NCBI GenBank assembly: GCA_013138705.1
Contig: WTCF01000190.1
Location: 1-6,659, forward strand
Direction: 5' to 3'
Origin: Deltaproteobacteria bacterium
GTDB lineage: Bacteria; Desulfobacterota; Dissulfuribacteria; Dissulfuribacterales; UBA3076
DNA length: 6,659 nucleotides
In this document: in pieces, positions 6,502 to 6,659 of the stretch
Layout of the letters: every line of letters starts with the position of its first letter
How positions within the stretch are numbered: the stretch's first letter is position 1
Notes under the pieces: generated by a model
Database searches by the model: none
Told to the model about the DNA's origin: nothing
Seen by the model: only the letters and a program-made list of their open reading frames with translations
Made by a program: the position numbers and the translations under genes

Positions 6502-6659
6502 ATGGCTCATTGGACAGTTGAGATGGTTTTGAATAGGGCCCTTTTAATGGAAAAGCAGTCCCACGATCTTTACATCTGGGCTAGAGATAGGATGTCAAAT
6601 ACTGAAGCAAAAATATTCCTGAACGAGCTGGCAGAAGAGGAACTTAAGCATAAAGAAAA
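6502..6659 (+). CDS. Ferritin-like / rubrerythrin-type protein, N-terminal part (cut by window end)
   Basis: Only the first 52 codons are visible; the gene runs out of the window. The visible part fits the first two helices of a ferritin-like diiron four-helix bundle. Helix A carries E17 in MEKQSHDLY, matching the family E-x-x-S/A-x-x-x-Y pattern. Helix B carries E47-L-K-H50 in LAEEELKHKE, matching the E-x-x-H iron-ligand motif. In rubrerythrins and related proteins these residues hold a diiron centre that reduces peroxide or oxidises ferrous iron in the cytoplasm. The C-terminal half, including any rubredoxin-like domain, lies outside, so true rubrerythrin, bare ferritin-like domain and related families cannot be told apart. 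The start is firm: ATG 6502 has AAGGAGAGG just upstream. Confidence 0.8.
   Translation, partial: MAHWTVEMVLNRALLMEKQSHDLYIWARDRMSNTEAKIFLNELAEEELKHKE

Overview
This 6.66 kb window looks like bacterial chromosome with about 45-50% GC. Its gene complement is an Hsp20 chaperone, a LonB/LonC-type peptidase, a type II NADH dehydrogenase, an MFS permease and a ferritin-like protein. That set would suit an anaerobic or facultative member of the Desulfobacterota (former Deltaproteobacteria). The taxonomic guess is inference only, because the window has no rRNA or marker gene.

Layout. Positions 1-162 are a leader region with no supported gene. From 163 to 3118 two plus-strand genes are 49 nt apart and look like one transcription unit: a small heat-shock protein (translated from a GTG behind a strong Shine-Dalgarno sequence) and an 823-residue Lon-family Ser/Lys peptidase. 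A type II NADH dehydrogenase (3176-4435, minus) converges on them with a 57 nt gap. Positions 4436-4849 are a poorly resolved stretch. It holds one doubtful 87-codon minus-strand ORF and an antisense, coding-like plus-strand frame that has no start. A 12-helix MFS transporter (4850-5986, minus) is open throughout except for one in-frame TGA at 5495-5497. Diverging from it are an unrecognised 111-residue protein (6068-6403, plus), preceded by a perfect TATAAT box, and the first 52 codons of a rubrerythrin/ferritin-like protein (from 6502) that leaves the window.

How the genes may fit together. The Hsp20-Lon pair suggests a protein quality-control unit that holds and then degrades damaged proteins. 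NDH-2 would feed electrons from NADH to quinone without pumping protons, and the ferritin-like protein may handle iron or peroxide. A stress-response theme is plausible, but apart from gene order nothing in the sequence proves co-regulation.

The points most worth a second look are the single in-frame TGA in the MFS gene, the degenerate nucleotide-binding motifs of the Lon-like peptidase beside an intact catalytic dyad, and the unexplained coding-like material at 4449-4849. I found no CRISPR array, insertion sequence, tRNA, rRNA or clearly novel multi-gene system.
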